From NCBI RefSeq assembly GCF_958295425.1, contig NC_081154.1, positions 16,408,864-16,472,863 on the forward strand: a stretch of DNA of 64,000 nucleotides, read 5' to 3'. Of this stretch, positions 22,990-35,039 are shown in pieces. This stretch comes from Solea solea (Eukaryota > Chordata > Actinopteri > Pleuronectiformes > Soleidae). The position numbers were made by a program, and so were the translations under genes. Every line of letters starts with the position of its first letter. Within the stretch, counting starts at the first letter, position 1. Under the pieces are notes generated by a model that was given only the letters and a program-made list of their open reading frames with translations, did no database searches and was not told the DNA's origin.

Positions 22990-24977
22990 AGCACAGCTCC
23001 TTAAAGGAACAAGTGAAAAAAAACACTTTTGTCAATTATATCCTTATATTACCAGCTATGGAAATTCCAACGACTTAAAGGTTAAAGGGATTGAACAAGC
23101 CTACACTTGCTTAAGTCTCCGATATCTTACAATTCTTTTCTTCCACTTCATCTCACTGTTTAATGTTTGTGTCTCTTTGTAAACCGCTCACTTCTCGCAT
23201 TAAAGTCCACGGAGAAAACAAGCAATTGCACAATCACAGCATGCAAGAGGCGATGATCCACTGCTGCCTGTTTTGGCGAGTACAAATCTGTTCATTAGTG
23301 ATTTTGGCATTTGAAATCCAACCTAGTGATTGTAACCAAATAAGGCGGCCGTCGACCAGCAGCTCAAAAAACTCCAGATTTTCTACATGGACTTTGTTGT
23401 GGGAAAGTTTCCACTCAAAAAAGGCTCTCCAACAGTGAGATAGGGCAGTGTGGTGAGGAGGTAAGGACGTAAAGAGAGGAAGGTAAGGCGAAGGAATTAA
23501 AAGAAGGTAATTATAACATATAATGATCATTCTTCATCTAGAGTAAATGTGATGATGGGGGGTGTGTACAGAGCAGGAAGTCTGGGGTCATATCCACATC
23601 AGGAACACATATTTTCAATTATTTCAAAAACAATTGCAGAAGAAGAAATGACATGTATAAAATAAATGTTAACTATTATATCACAATGTTCTCCAATCAA
23701 ATTCAAACACTGAGGTCATCCGCTGGTTACTTGGCTGTGCCGTTGTCATGAACCTGCCCATAAAACGTCCATCAAAGTCGCTCCGTGATGCATGAACGCG
23801 TCTCTCCTCCCCTTCCTCTCCTCTCCATGTCATTATGTGCTGATCACCTCAGAGCAGACAAAAGCATGCACACGCACGTGCCCGAACCCACGTCGTCCTC
23901 TGTGCTCAAAAATGTATGTGTAATTATCAGCGTTATAATTACGGCTGCATTTAAATTGGCATCGAAAGGCCCGGTGTCAGAAAAAGCTGCCGACCTTGCC
24001 GTGAACCCTCCACACGAACGCACACTTTGGAATCGCACACAGCGACGAGCGCGCGGGTAACACCCAGTCATCATAGCTACACACATACACACAATTACTT
24101 TGATTAATAGACGCAATTTCTGCCTCAGTGGCTCTGCAACCACATGCCACTGCTGTGTGTGTGTGTGTGTGTTATCTGCAAAGACAGAAGAGAAGGCAGA
24201 GAAGTAGGGGAACAAACACGGATGAACTTCTGCGGAGACCTCTCCATGAAAACGAACAAAGATCCAGATGTAATTATTGACATAAACTTTGCGAATGCAA
24301 CACTTTCATTATCTCGTGTCACGTTGTTAAGGATGGCAGTGTGTAAAAGCTCATTACTCTGCCATTAGTTTGAATTAGAAAACCAGTCAGTTTCTCACAC
24401 GTAATGTATATTAGTTTTTATCCCTCTCTCTCCGTAATTCATGCAGGTAGTAAGAGCCGAATTGAAACTCATTGAAACCCATAATCTAACTTCTGTGTTG
24501 AACACCATTGTTATGGTTCAGTCCTTAGTGGGATTAACCCTAACCCTGATCAACACATGAGACTAGGATCAATAATTTGCATTTATATTATTGTTTTTTA
24601 TATGTGAACATGGGGATACAAAAATTCAGTGTAGATTAATAATCCGTGCACTCGACACATGCATGTGGTTATTACAGCTGGGCTCCATAGAATATTTGAG
24701 AGGTTCAGCTTCATCAACATAAATATAACACTTAACAAATGAAAATGAACACATTAACATCGACTGCAAAATACTGAAATGCTGACCGTCTGACACATAA
24801 TACTGGATACTTACACATAATAATATGTCATATTATTAAAGCCGACGTCAACATGAAGAAGCCATTAACAGGCAGAAATTAGGACTTGAATGCCACTTGT
24901 GTTGATAATGAGAGAGAGGCTCCGGATCGACAAATATGGTGACACCTGCTACACGAGGCGAGAAAAACCACACACCG
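22990..24977. other. Mostly anonymous; dispersed repeat at 23170-23410
   Basis: 23170-23410 contains taaagtccacggagaaaaca, tttgaaatccaac and catggactttgttgtggg, matching the ctgcaccaaagtcc family seen at 2790 and 49485. A short (TG)n lies at 24153-24172. No gene was recognised. Confidence 0.45.
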
Positions 24978-25286
24978 TTTAACCCTTAGAACAAAGAGCA
25001 TTTTCACTATGTTTAAATGTACAGTATATACAGAAGCTATAAGAATGTGCAATATAGAGTGTCCTATATCATTTCTTTCAGCACAACCTAGACAATCTGA
25101 TGAAAAATAAATAATTTTCACCAACTATATTAACACACCTGAGCAAAACGTACTGAAAATGTTTAAAATCGGATTGATTTGTGAAATATGGAAATATGTC
25201 ACAGTTCAAAGTTCACTTGGCTCGTTTTTATGAACCAAAAGAAAAGAAAAACGCTCTATTTTATTGACTTCTGCACAATTATTACT
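24978..25286 (-). repeat. Dispersed repeat B, copy B
   Basis: This is the reverse-complement partner of 9381-9614. It is longer than copy A, with an extra segment around 25070-25135 carrying tataggacactctatattg on the complementary strand. Confidence 0.75.
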
Positions 25287-25423
25287 ACTTAATATGATAA
25301 AAAATGAATCATAACTTTGACTCAACAACACATAAGAAGACTGAAGCCTGAATATGGGACCTATAAACACACACCCCCAGGATGTCCATATAAGGAGTTG
25401 TGTATTATTCCCATGGGTGCACC
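25287..25423. other. Anonymous spacer
   Basis: Contains only the left target-site copy (25416-25423) of the element that follows. Confidence 0.5.
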
Positions 25424-25716
25424 CAGTGACGTGCAGTGAGGCACTGACTCTTTCAGAGTCAGATTTACAAATAGAAATGAACCCAAAAGAGCACTATAAA
25501 CATCATTTGATTGATAACAGATAATGAGTTATGTTATGCATCTCATATCAGCGTCTTTACACGTCTTTATTACTGGATTCGTATGGAAAAGGGATTTGTA
25601 ATACATACCAGGTGACAAATATTAAAATGTATTATATCTTATAATCTACTCTTTTTCTTTTCAAGATTGATAGGTGAGGCTCTGCCTCCCCTTCCTCCCC
25701 TGACCGCACGTCACTG
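25424..25716. mobile_element. Non-autonomous hAT element with perfect 8-bp duplication
   Basis: The 293-bp element begins cagtgacgtgcagtgaggc and ends tgaccgcacgtcactg, so cagtgacgtgc is perfectly inverted at the two ends. It is flanked on both sides by ggtgcacc (25416-25423 and 25717-25724), an exact 8-bp duplication as made by hAT transposases. It has no coding capacity. The perfect duplication suggests a comparatively young insertion. Confidence 0.9.
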
Positions 25717-26019
25717 GGTGCACCTGCGGCACAGATCTGTGCCATGTGCGCACTGAGGGTTAAATGCCATGGCTTTGTTTTATTTATAAAAATCTATCGA
25801 ACATATTTTACAGTAATTTTAAAACTTGATTACAAAACTAAAAATGAAAGACATGTTTATTTGTTTAACAGCCTTTCTCGGCCCACCTGCTCTCTACCAT
25901 CATGGCCCCCAATAGTGGGGTTGGTAATGCACACTTCGAAAACTGCTGCCTTATTCACCAAATGGAAAAATCAGAAGCATCACGAAAATGAATTCACTTT
26001 CTACCGCTTTGTCCTTTGT

Positions 26020-26065
26020 CCATGAAGGCTGCAGGGCTGCTGGTGCCAAACCCAGCCTGACACAG
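26020..26065 (+). repeat. Dispersed repeat A fragment
   Basis: Contains ggctgctggtgccaaaccca, as in the copy at 6551. It abuts the LINE fragment that follows. Confidence 0.4.
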
Positions 26066-26075
26066 AGCGAGAGGC

Positions 26076-26306
26076 ATCGATGAAGCATTCGAAAGGAAAG
26101 AGCTGCGGTATGCCAGCCTGGCAGCTGTAGCGGAGGACCGAGGCTGGAACGCAAAGGTGCGACCAGTGGAGGTGGGCTGCGGGGGCTTTGTAGCCAGCTC
26201 CACCAAAAGGCTTCTGAAGGAAAATGGAATCAGAGGAAAGGGCCAACGGAGAACCATCAAGGAGCTTGCCTGTGTGGGGAAAGAGACAGTGTGGGCTGCC
26301 AAATGA
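26076..26306 (+). pseudogene. C-terminal fragment of a LINE ORF, endonuclease-region-like
   Basis: An open frame of 76 codons ends at TGA 26304-26306. It reads EAFERKELRYASLA, then RGWNAKVRPVEVGCGGFV, then TKRLLKENGIRG. I recognise the pattern 'EEA.ERK..RYA.L ... RGW ... PVEVG(C/S)RGFV' from fish non-LTR ORFs ending in a restriction-like endonuclease region (R2/R4/Rex6 or NeSL-like groups). The catalytic PD...D part and the reverse transcriptase would lie upstream and are absent. The 3' region (26307-26490) may be its untranslated tail, with ccatgccaactgatgt. Confidence 0.6.
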
Positions 26307-27161
26307 CCGCATTGGGCCTCCAGCAGATCAGCCTACGGTGAGCCAGCCTCGGAGGAGGGTGTATTGTGATAAAAGGTCGAAACACCCAATGGAAATGAGG
26401 TACATAACTGATGATGTGTATTGGCGGCGCTTTATGTGGTCATCAACCACCCCCACCCAACCATGCCAACTGATGTGCTGATACTCCAGGGATTTTAACA
26501 TGTGCTAAAATGTCACATTCAAACATTTATTTTGGTACAGATTGTACTCCAGTCGTGTTTCATATGGTGTGCAGAATAAAGTGTCGCAGCAATGGTCTCT
26601 GGGAGACCAGGTTGGAAATGTCTCCAGGTTGCACAGCATGTTAATAGTTATTCTGGTTACTTGAATAGCTTGCACCTCCTGTTTCTAAAGCCATAAACAT
26701 GTGCACATGTACTTCTCTGGGATTTGAATAACATGTCCGTAGTGTGTGTGTGTGTGTGTAGCTGACTGAATCTTAATTCCCTCTGACAGTGATTACGAAA
26801 CCCCTGCAGGAACGACACATTCACCAATGTTACTGGCTTCACAGGTGACTCATTATTTACCAGATGGCTTTGAGAGACCACACACAAACACAGGATCGCC
26901 ACAGCCGCTAGAATGTGTACACACTCCCAATACCAAAATCTCCCTCTTGTCCTCGGCTGCCCTGTGATGTGATTTAGATCCATGGAACGAGACAAAGATC
27001 CCTTTGTCCTCATGTAACCTCTAGTAGTTCAGAGTCGAATAATTGGATTTATCAGCATGTAGTATTTTCATGATATACATACAAAAAGAAATAATTTCAA
27101 TGGCCGTCAGTCACCAAGCTGCCTACGTATAATTTCATCCATGAGAGCTGCACTTTGTACA

Positions 27162-27162
<1 letters not shown>
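26307..27162. other. LINE tail, then anonymous sequence
   Basis: The first 180 bp probably belong to the LINE fragment's 3' untranslated region. A short (TG)n lies at 26741-26759. No gene was recognised. Confidence 0.4.

Positions 27163-27197
<35 letters not shown>
27163..27197. repeat. (TG)n microsatellite
   Basis: About 17 tg dinucleotides. Confidence 0.95.
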
Positions 27198-27198
<1 letters not shown>

Positions 27199-27200
27199 CC

Positions 27201-27345
27201 AGGTATAACTCATGTTGTGGGGACCTACATTTGTAAACACACTCACATTGTGGGGACTTATTTTCCTTATGGGGACAAAAATCAAGTCCCTGTTACGTAA
27301 ATTGTTAAATTTTTATCTGAAGACATGTTTGGTTAGGATGAGGAT
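27201..27345. repeat. GTGGGGAC-type dispersed repeat, left part
   Basis: Contains gttgtggggacctac, cattgtggggacttattttc and ttatggggacaaaaatcaag, a widespread fish repeat. It is interrupted at 27346 by a hAT element and resumes at 27838 with ttaaggttagagtaagtctc and aatgtaagtcaatgtaatg. Confidence 0.65.
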
Positions 27346-27829
27346 TAGGGCTGTTGGAACGAATTTCAGGACTCGAATATAATTCAAATATCAAAAAAAA
27401 TCAACAATAATCTAATTCTGTAATTACTTTTCGAATGCATATTTTTATTTTTTTATTTTACACATTAAAACAAGGCGACTCAAGCCTGGTCCTCTCTCCT
27501 CTGCCTATCCACGTCTAGAAACAAAATGCTTTGCTCACATACGACCCTTACACAATAAAGTTTTCTGAATCACAACAATCTCAAGCTTTTTTTGGCTTTC
27601 CATCAACAAACTAGAGCGTCAGTGCTCTCCAGTACCACGGGCAACGCGGCTAATTAGCGCCGTTGAGAGGCACCTGCATGGCCCAGTGGTCAGAACGTAA
27701 AACAACCATCTGATATTGAGTTCAAATGTATTAAAATGTTGATAAAACATTTTTGGAATATGATTTGAATATTAAAAATAATAAGGAACGGAATTTAAAT
27801 GGGATTAAAGAGGAAAATTGACAGCCCTA
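27346..27829. mobile_element. Non-autonomous hAT element
   Basis: The 484-bp element begins tagggctgttggaacg and ends aattgacagcccta. Flanks are atgaggat (27338-27345) and atgagggt (27830-27837), 7 of 8 identical, an aged hAT duplication. Subterminal repeats of the type gaatat.attcaaatat lie near both ends. No coding region. Confidence 0.8.
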
Positions 27830-27837
27830 ATGAGGGT

Positions 27838-27925
27838 GGGATTAAGTTAAGGTTAAGTCAGTAGTAGTTATGGTTAAGGTTAGAGTAAGTCTCCAGGAAA
27901 TGAATGTAAGTCAATGTAATGTTAC
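27838..27925. repeat. GTGGGGAC-type dispersed repeat, right part
   Basis: The continuation of 27201-27345 after the hAT insertion. Confidence 0.6.
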
Positions 27926-28170
27926 GGTTCTCAAACTGTGGTATGTGTACCACCAGTGGTACACAAGCTTCCTCTGGTGGTACTTGTAGGGAAATCAGGA
28001 ATACTGCTCTACTGTATATGCCAGGGTATGTGATCGGAGTGGAACTGAGGAATTCTGACCTGAGTGTGTAGAAAATGAAACACATAATAAATAATTTAAT
28101 GATAACGATTGGAATAGCCTTATCTCTCACTCCATCTTATTCTAATTCCACTAAACCAGTGTGTGAAATA
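27926..28170. mobile_element. hAT-like element, left part (ggttctcaaac end)
   Basis: Starts ggttctcaaactgtggtatg and contains taccaccagtggtacac, a short inner palindrome. It aligns internally with the fragment at 9210-9367, which keeps the opposite end of the family. Confidence 0.6.
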
Positions 28171-28974
28171 TAAGTGAGGAAGAGGAGGATGATGAGAGAA
28201 TACATCTGCCTCCCGTGAAAAGTCCACAGCTGACTTTACTCGACTTATTTACACCACTGTCGGGAGCACGGAGGCCAAGACGTGGTCCTAACGAGGCAGA
28301 ACCTCATTATCTGAGAAACTGCTTTAGCTTAGCGCTAAGGTTTGAATTGTGGTTCATTAAGTTTAGGCTGTCCAAACAAATGGAAGTCAATGCAGAGTCC
28401 TTAAAAGGAATGCTGCATGAACCCGTGGGTGTGTGTAATACATACTCCACAACACTTCCTTTGGCAGAGTGTGGAGGTTTGTGTTCCCTTCAGCAGAGTC
28501 AGGGCTCATGGTCAGCAGCAGAGGTGTGGATTCAGTGTCTTGCTGAAAGACGCCACTGCAGCCCGACTATAAATACAGGCAAGCCTGGAAATGTGACATT
28601 AAATACGCCATCATTCTGACATTAATAAATGTATTGATCATTCATTTCGAGCCATTAGTATAATTGCCATAAAAAGCAAGATCATCTTCAGGATTCTTGG
28701 CAGCATTCTATATTGCATAATAGGGGCGAGGGAAATTTGTAGCAAAGGACTGGTTCACCGCAAAAAGGTGGGTTATTTTAAGCCTTTTAAGCAAGAATTG
28801 ATGATGTATAAATACTCCAAATATTAAAGGGATTAATCCACAGAGCTGCCTTCTGTTCAAAAATTGTGCTTCTGGGAGGTTGTGATGTCACAAATATAAC
28901 AGTCACCACCCTCAGCCTTCAACCCAGCACTGCTGTCCAAACTCAGAGGATGTGGTTGTAAATGTACCAGTATA
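28171..28974. other. Anonymous sequence, no convincing gene
   Basis: A 134-codon plus-strand frame at 28215-28619 has no recognisable domain. The rest is unremarkable. Confidence 0.4.
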
Positions 28975-29062
28975 CCAGTCTGGACTAAGTCAACTGGGAT
29001 TGGCACCAGCGCCCCTGAGATGTAAGGAGGATTAAGTGGTAGAAGATGAGTGAGTGAGTATT
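28975..29062 (-). repeat. Dispersed repeat A, minus-strand copy
   Basis: Contains actgggattggcaccagcgc and ttaagtggtagaagatgagt, the reverse complement of the copy at 6551. Confidence 0.65.
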
Positions 29063-31102
29063 TATGAAGTATTTTTGAATACTACTTTGTTTCTGCTATA
29101 CACAGAGCTCAAACCAGGAGTTGTTTCTTCTTTTTTTTTTTTTTATCACAGACAAAAGTTGCTTTGAATAAAATGTACCCAGTAAACTGCCAAACTTTTG
29201 AGATAGGTCAAAACTCCATCAAGTACATACAGTTCTTGAAATAATGACATTCCAGTCGTGCATTCATGTCCCCCCCCCCACCCCCCATAATAATAACATC
29301 TAAGTGTGAATAAAGCATCGAGACGAAGTTGCTAGTTGCCTATTCATCACTATGGCTGAGTGCCAGCAGGCCCATCGGGATTTCCGTCCTATTGATTTTT
29401 AGCCATTTTGTGACCACAGTAACACTAAAGGAGATTGATGAGTCGCACCAAATAGTAAGTAGGGTGCTGTTCCTGAAGTGCAAATGGACCTGGAACTTTC
29501 TCAGTCTCTCACAGTGCAGTGATGGACTCCGGAGCGAGCCAGTGAAATCTCTCCCTTCCAAACATGTTTATTTATCCTCTGTAAAGTGAGAGCGTGCGCG
29601 GCCTCACACTTAAACGAGAACAAGTACATTTGACGGGGAATGCGGTCGTATTTTTTTTAAGAAACATGAAGTATCGTAATTCATTTTAATGAGTTCCGAC
29701 AGTGATGTATGGATATGACTTAGATCTTTAAATAGCTGCGCAGACAGACACTTGTTATTGTGCAGAGTACTACCTGTTTATGCAGTGCATGTGGTGTTTT
29801 TCATCTCCGTCACGCTGGCACTGACCTTATAATCGTCCTACAAGGGAAAAGCAGCTTAGAATTAAAGGCACTGTAATGGAGACACTTGGTCCCTTGTGAA
29901 TCCTTGTTCCTTTTTATTTTTATTTCATTTTTATGACAATGGAGTCATTTGTAGACACTAGGGTTGATGTGAAAGAAAATGACCTTTATTGTCATTTGCA
30001 AACAAAATTGTTTTGATTTATTTGTATTAAAGCTTTTGAAGCAAAAAATAACTTCTGTTTTTGCACGACAGGACTTTTTTTTTGTAGTTTTGTTAACTTA
30101 TCAGCATAGTTCTTTTTTTTTTACTGTCATTGTTGTCATGTTCCCTTCTACTCAACATCAGAGCCAAGGCATAAGTGAACTAATCGGCTGCTTGGAGTTA
30201 TTTGGTTTTATTTGGGGGAAAAACAAAGTCATTAAACTGGTTTACTTGTTCAAGTTCAGTATCACCACACTTAGTTCTTTTTTAAGGTAAAAACAAACAA
30301 ACGTGAAACTATAATTAACACAATTTATAGGGTTAGAGCTACTCTGTGGTGGTGGAAAGGGGGCCACCCCCCCCAAATGAAATTCAGCTTAGGGCCCCAT
30401 AAAGGCTTGGGTGGGCCCTGCTCTACATAAACTGTATGAACGAGTCTGGAAGTCACAAAAAGTGAAGACACAAAAAAAACGAGACACATTTCATAACTTA
30501 TTCATCGTGGCCCGGGGGAAGCTGCCTCAGTCTCTGCACATCTGTGAATTTAGTTTCTTATTACAAAGAGTATATTGGAGGCCACTGAAAACAAAAACAG
30601 CTCAATATTTATTAAGAGGAGGATCCATTCCAATCTAGTCCGATTGGCAAAGACCTTTCTGTGTCTGTGTCTGGTGACATCACAATAGAAGAACTGAAAT
30701 AACAGCGGCCGCAATATGTGTGTGTTGTGTAAACTGCTTTTTATGGAAATCAATAGAGGTGCGTTGTTTTTCCACACCAACACATCCAAGCTTTAACTGC
30801 AGTTAAAAATAGCATAGTTTCTTATTATTATTATTATTATTTTTATATTAAAGTTACAGTATGTATCTTTTTATGTGATTATTCTGCCACTGTTTGGTCT
30901 TCGTGAACAGAATCAAACTAACGTTATTTGCATGCTGCAAACAGGCTCTGTCAAGCAATACTATCAGACATGACTAAGAGAGCATTTGTGTGTATTCAGC
31001 TGCAGCAGCACAGGGGCGGGTGGAGACAAGAAACGTTTCTCCTGTCGACCTGCTGAACAACTTTCTGAGCAGTAGAATTCACTTCACCCAGGGGGCCCGT
31101 TT
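29063..31102. other. Anonymous AT-rich sequence
   Basis: Contains homopolymers (poly-T near 29130, poly-C at 29270-29286), (TTA)n at 30823-30843 and a repeat-like gggggcca/ggggcccc patch at 30357-30420. No gene was recognised. Confidence 0.45.
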
Positions 31103-31802
31103 AAGGCCCTGATATACTTCCTTGCAAAATGTGCGTTGCATTGTGCGGACCCTGGAATACTTCGTCAGGGTCATGTAGTATCCCACTTTACCCTCAGGGG
31201 GCGATGCAAGTCTGGACACAAGTAATAGGACGCATTTCTACCAAAAAAAGAAGAAGAAGAGGATGAATGCACAGGTCCACATGAGCGGAGAGCTTCATTG
31301 TGCAACCACGGAGAGTGGATGCGATCCTGTGGCAGGATGCAGTCGTTAGGAGCCTGACTGGACTTTGTTATTGGAAATATGCTGTTGCAAATACAATTAT
31401 CGGTTCATCAAGCGATGTGTGCGAACTGTCAATAAACGTCATCAAAGAAGTTGCTGCAGATTGTTTTTTATTTAGAAATTATTTACAAGGCAACAGAGGA
31501 TGCAATATAATGCAGCAGCTTCATAAAGAACCAAAAGTCAATAAACTAGCGCCTTTTATTAAGTTATGTACATGTAACTTTTATTACCTTTTATTATGTT
31601 TTTTAAGTCATTACAGGCTGACCAGGTACTACCATGCAGGACAGGTGAACTGGTGTGCATCCACGCACACCCAACGTGCTCTTTGCGCGTGGTTCCAAAA
31701 TCTGTGTTGACGACGCAATTCACACAATGTGCACGGTGCGCGTTGGGTATCAGGATCCTAAACTGAACCTTGACATTGGGTTGGGAAGTATACCAGGGCC
31801 TT
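31103..31802. mobile_element. 700-bp DNA element with 19-bp terminal inverted repeats
   Basis: The left end aaggccctgatatacttcc (31103-31121) and right end ggaagtataccagggcctt (31784-31802) are inverted copies at 18 of 19 positions. No 8-bp duplication is visible. A 3-bp duplication (tta/tca) is possible if the termini begin at agg, which would fit PIF/Harbinger elements, but this is weak. A 136-codon frame at 31300-31710 inside it matches nothing I know. Confidence 0.65.
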
Positions 31803-31949
31803 CAGACTCCAGTTCAGTTCAGTTGCCTGATTTTGAACCGGTGTCAGAGAGATATTGAGGGCAAGAGCAACACTGATTGTTATTATTTCAGTAACGTATA
31901 CTAAAAATTGGTATGATACAGAGGAGATGGCCCCTGCTATTCGTGAAGC

Positions 31950-32015
31950 ATACCTATGGCCAAGAGGAAAGGCATTGGGCTTGTAAGCAGAGGGTCACTG
32001 GTTCAAATGTGATAA
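31950..32015 (+). repeat. tRNA-derived SINE head fragment
   Basis: Contains ctatggccaagaggaaaggc, attgggcttgtaagcag and gggtcactggttcaaatg, the A-box to B-box region of the SINE family at 40798, 45072 and 50670. The body and tail are missing. Confidence 0.6.
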
Positions 32016-33329
32016 ATGCAGAAGTCAATATCAGTAATTGGTGTGTGGGTGCAAACATAACTCATTCAAATCTGCAGCGTTTTCTACTGACCTTACACAT
32101 CAGTGAAGTTGTGAGTGTGCCACCATCGCGGACGTCTTCATTAAGATGACAGGACGACGTGACATCACGGAAGTATTTTCCCCCCAGAGAGCAGCGATTC
32201 AACTGCTCGTCATTCCTCTTCTGTCTCCCTCCACTCTGCTCTTCTCTCTCGTGTTGAAGATCTAATAAAGGAGAAAAATAAATGCTTAAAATAGATTTCA
32301 CCACAGTGCGTTGTTGTGCTCTTAATGTATCCACATCCTGGTTTGCTGCTAAAATTAATTACTGTAACCTATTTCAATAATGTTTCCCACCTTTATTTAT
32401 TTTCTGTACCAGCACATAATTATAAGTGATGTTAAATAAAAACAAGACTACATTTTAAAGTGCAAACATAAACAACACTGACCTACAGTAGAAGAGCATT
32501 TGAGGATCATGTTATTAGGAAATAATTGTTTGTCCAAAGGTTTCTTTAATAACACAAACTGTTAAGAGAGGTTAAACTGTTGTTTGCATATTATAACCAA
32601 ACACTGTATAAAATAAATATATGCAGTTCATTAAGTGAAACTTTTAGCCACTAGGGGGCGACTTGCAAAAAGTACTCCCTATGAATAATGTCAGTTAATA
32701 TTTTCCTCAGAAATTAATGGTGTCAACCACTAATATTAGCTCGTCTTGAACAGAACATGTACATTTCATGTATTGTGTTCTCACACACATGGGAAAAGAC
32801 TGTGTGATTACCATGTTAACAGGTGCCTATGGTTGATGGTGAAGAGTGAACATCTAGTTTTGAAAAAAAGGAACATGGCTTTGGGCAAATTGCAAATCTA
32901 GAGGCTTCGAATGGTGAGTTTATTTTTGCGACTTGTAAAATATGGTCTATGGTTCAATGCAGGGCGCTAGCAAGCATGTCCATGTGGGCCAATAATAAGG
33001 GTTCAATGCAGGGCTGATAATATGGGTCTCAAGCAGAGTTCTCAACAACAATAATCTGCAAATGAGGCACGTCGGGCCTAGGGTTCCATTTTTTCCACTC
33101 ATAAAACACATTTCTTGCAGTTCGTAAATGATGTGTTGTTTGTTGTGAATCGTCGGCATTCACGTGTGGTGAAGAGTATGGTATGTAAGCTCTTCGGCTG
33201 AAACTGGCCAAGAGAGTCAATGCAGATTGTTCCCCGCTCTAAACCAGTGTCAGGTTGTGAAAAAAGCCTTTTCAACCTTTATTCAGTCATATTCTTAAAC
33301 TGTAGTTATTCATTACTTGGCACTAAACA
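32016..33329. other. Anonymous sequence, no gene seen
   Basis: A ccactagggggcgac word at 32650 resembles a repeat often seen in vertebrates. No coding signal. Confidence 0.4.
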
Positions 33330-33435
33330 GCAAATGGGTCCGGACAAATGAGAAGGGTGCATCAGGGAGGACATCCGGCATAAAAATCTCTCTTAAATCC
33401 AACACATGTGGATCATCTGCTGTGGCGACAGTAAG
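33330..33435 (+). repeat. SINE/RTE-type tail fragment
   Basis: Contains gaagggtgcatcagggagga, catccggcataaaaatctc and ggatcatctgctgtggcgac, the 3' block shared by RTE LINEs and their SINEs. Confidence 0.6.
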
Positions 33436-34614
33436 GGAGTGAGAAGCCAAAAGATAAAATTCGATATTAAGAGTTGTTATTTGCCTGAAAGTGTGCTTCT
33501 GTAGCAGTTTCAGGATGTTCATGTATCTTTCTGTCTACTTTCGTGACAAAAACATTTCAGCTGAAGTTCCTCTTGAGTCAATGAGGATAGGTTTTTATCA
33601 TATTATGTGTTTCCAGTGGGTCATTGAACCATGTATTTAGACACGCTTAAAAAAAATCAGAAGACTAGAGAGAAACTGTTTTTTAGCCATCTTCTCAGCC
33701 TCTTTTTTCCTAAATGATGTGCGAGGTGTAGAATCTCTGCATTTGCTTTACAGCGGCTTTAAGTCCTATATATTCCAGACTGAGTGGCTCACTCTTTAAT
33801 TAACAAAGAGAACAAAGAGGATCAAACTCTGCCCGACTTAACCTCACGGTGTTGTAACCGTCACTGACAAACCTTGTAAAGTGCAGTTTGTCGTACAGCC
33901 TCGCCACGACCCGGCTACAGTGCATGTAAAGTGCACCCAGGAAATAAGAGTCATCCGTGTAAAGAAATATTAAAGCTGTTGATGCTAATTCCTCTGCTGA
34001 TACGAGGTTTTACGTTGACGACGCGAGTCGGATCTCCTCAGTTCCATTTTAATTCAGCAAGACAAAGATGATCCCTGTGTTAATATGGTTTGCACTTGAG
34101 AGGCTTAGGGAGATTGAGTGGAGGAAAAAAAGCATAATAACGAGAGAACCCGGGAAGAGGTAATGTAACGAGGGTGAGACTGTCACGGAGGAGGCACATG
34201 GGGAGGGACGGAGGGTGGGAGGCAGGAGACGTGGAAAAGGACGGCACAGACGAGATTTGGGGAGCAAATTATTAGAAGACAGGGGAGTTGGAGATTAACA
34301 CGCACCACTTGGAAAATGTGGGTGATTTATTTCAACCCGCCCTCAGAAGTGACTCTGGCTTATATGGTTCACTGGGTGAAAGTTATAGACTAATAATTAT
34401 ACTTAAATTATACTATACGTGTAAAATCGCCTGATTGTATGAACTGTTGAATTAGATTTTAGACTGCATTTAACCCTTCCTTATTATGGGAACACAAAAA
34501 CTGGCCACAGGAATAATAGGCAACACACATCCGTGCCCAAGCACCTCAGTCCTTAACCTGGTCTGGGATTTGGACTTTACGTTTTTATTAACTTAGAATG
34601 AACTTTTATACTTA
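33436..34614. other. Anonymous sequence, no gene seen
   Basis: No exon, RNA gene or repeat family identified. Confidence 0.4.
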
Positions 34615-34855
34615 TATCAGGTGATACAGAGACACCACGTGACAATACTATCACGACATTTAAGTCGGGTGTATCACATTGTGATATACTCACACAACAG
34701 CTCTTGTGACAGTAATCCACAAAAAGTTAAATGCTTCTTTGTAACATCAGTTAAAAAACTATATGCTTAAAAAATGGATACGTCTCAAACACGATATAAT
34801 ACCACCACACAAAATATCCCAATATTTAACTGTATCTACGCCCCACCCCTACTGT
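34615..34855. mobile_element. hAT-like non-autonomous element related to the 30-bp minisatellite
   Basis: The core actatcacgacatttaagtc followed by gggtgtatcac (34647-34677) matches one unit of the minisatellite at 4912-6550 (tcatcacgatatttaagtc acgatac). The block ends gccccacccctac, a terminus I associate with hAT-like elements. The left boundary is not defined. Confidence 0.5.
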
Positions 34856-35039
34856 AAATGTTGCTCACTGTACCTTTAACCCTGATGTAGAAAGGAATTT
34901 GGTGACACCACACTGTATATGACGTGAGTGAATGAATATACAAATCAGATGTATGAGATTGATTTGAAATACAGTTATGGAATATATGGTTTTTCTCTGT
35001 GTTGCACATTCGTAGATGTCCTTGTGCCACTGCAGTTTC

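Noticed and set aside
24530..24550. Telomere-like taaccctaaccctga
   Set aside because: Only two repeat units; also seen at 47245-47260. Too short to mean an interstitial telomere.
28215..28619. 134-codon plus-strand frame
   Set aside because: No recognisable domain, and mixed composition in part resembling repeat sequence.
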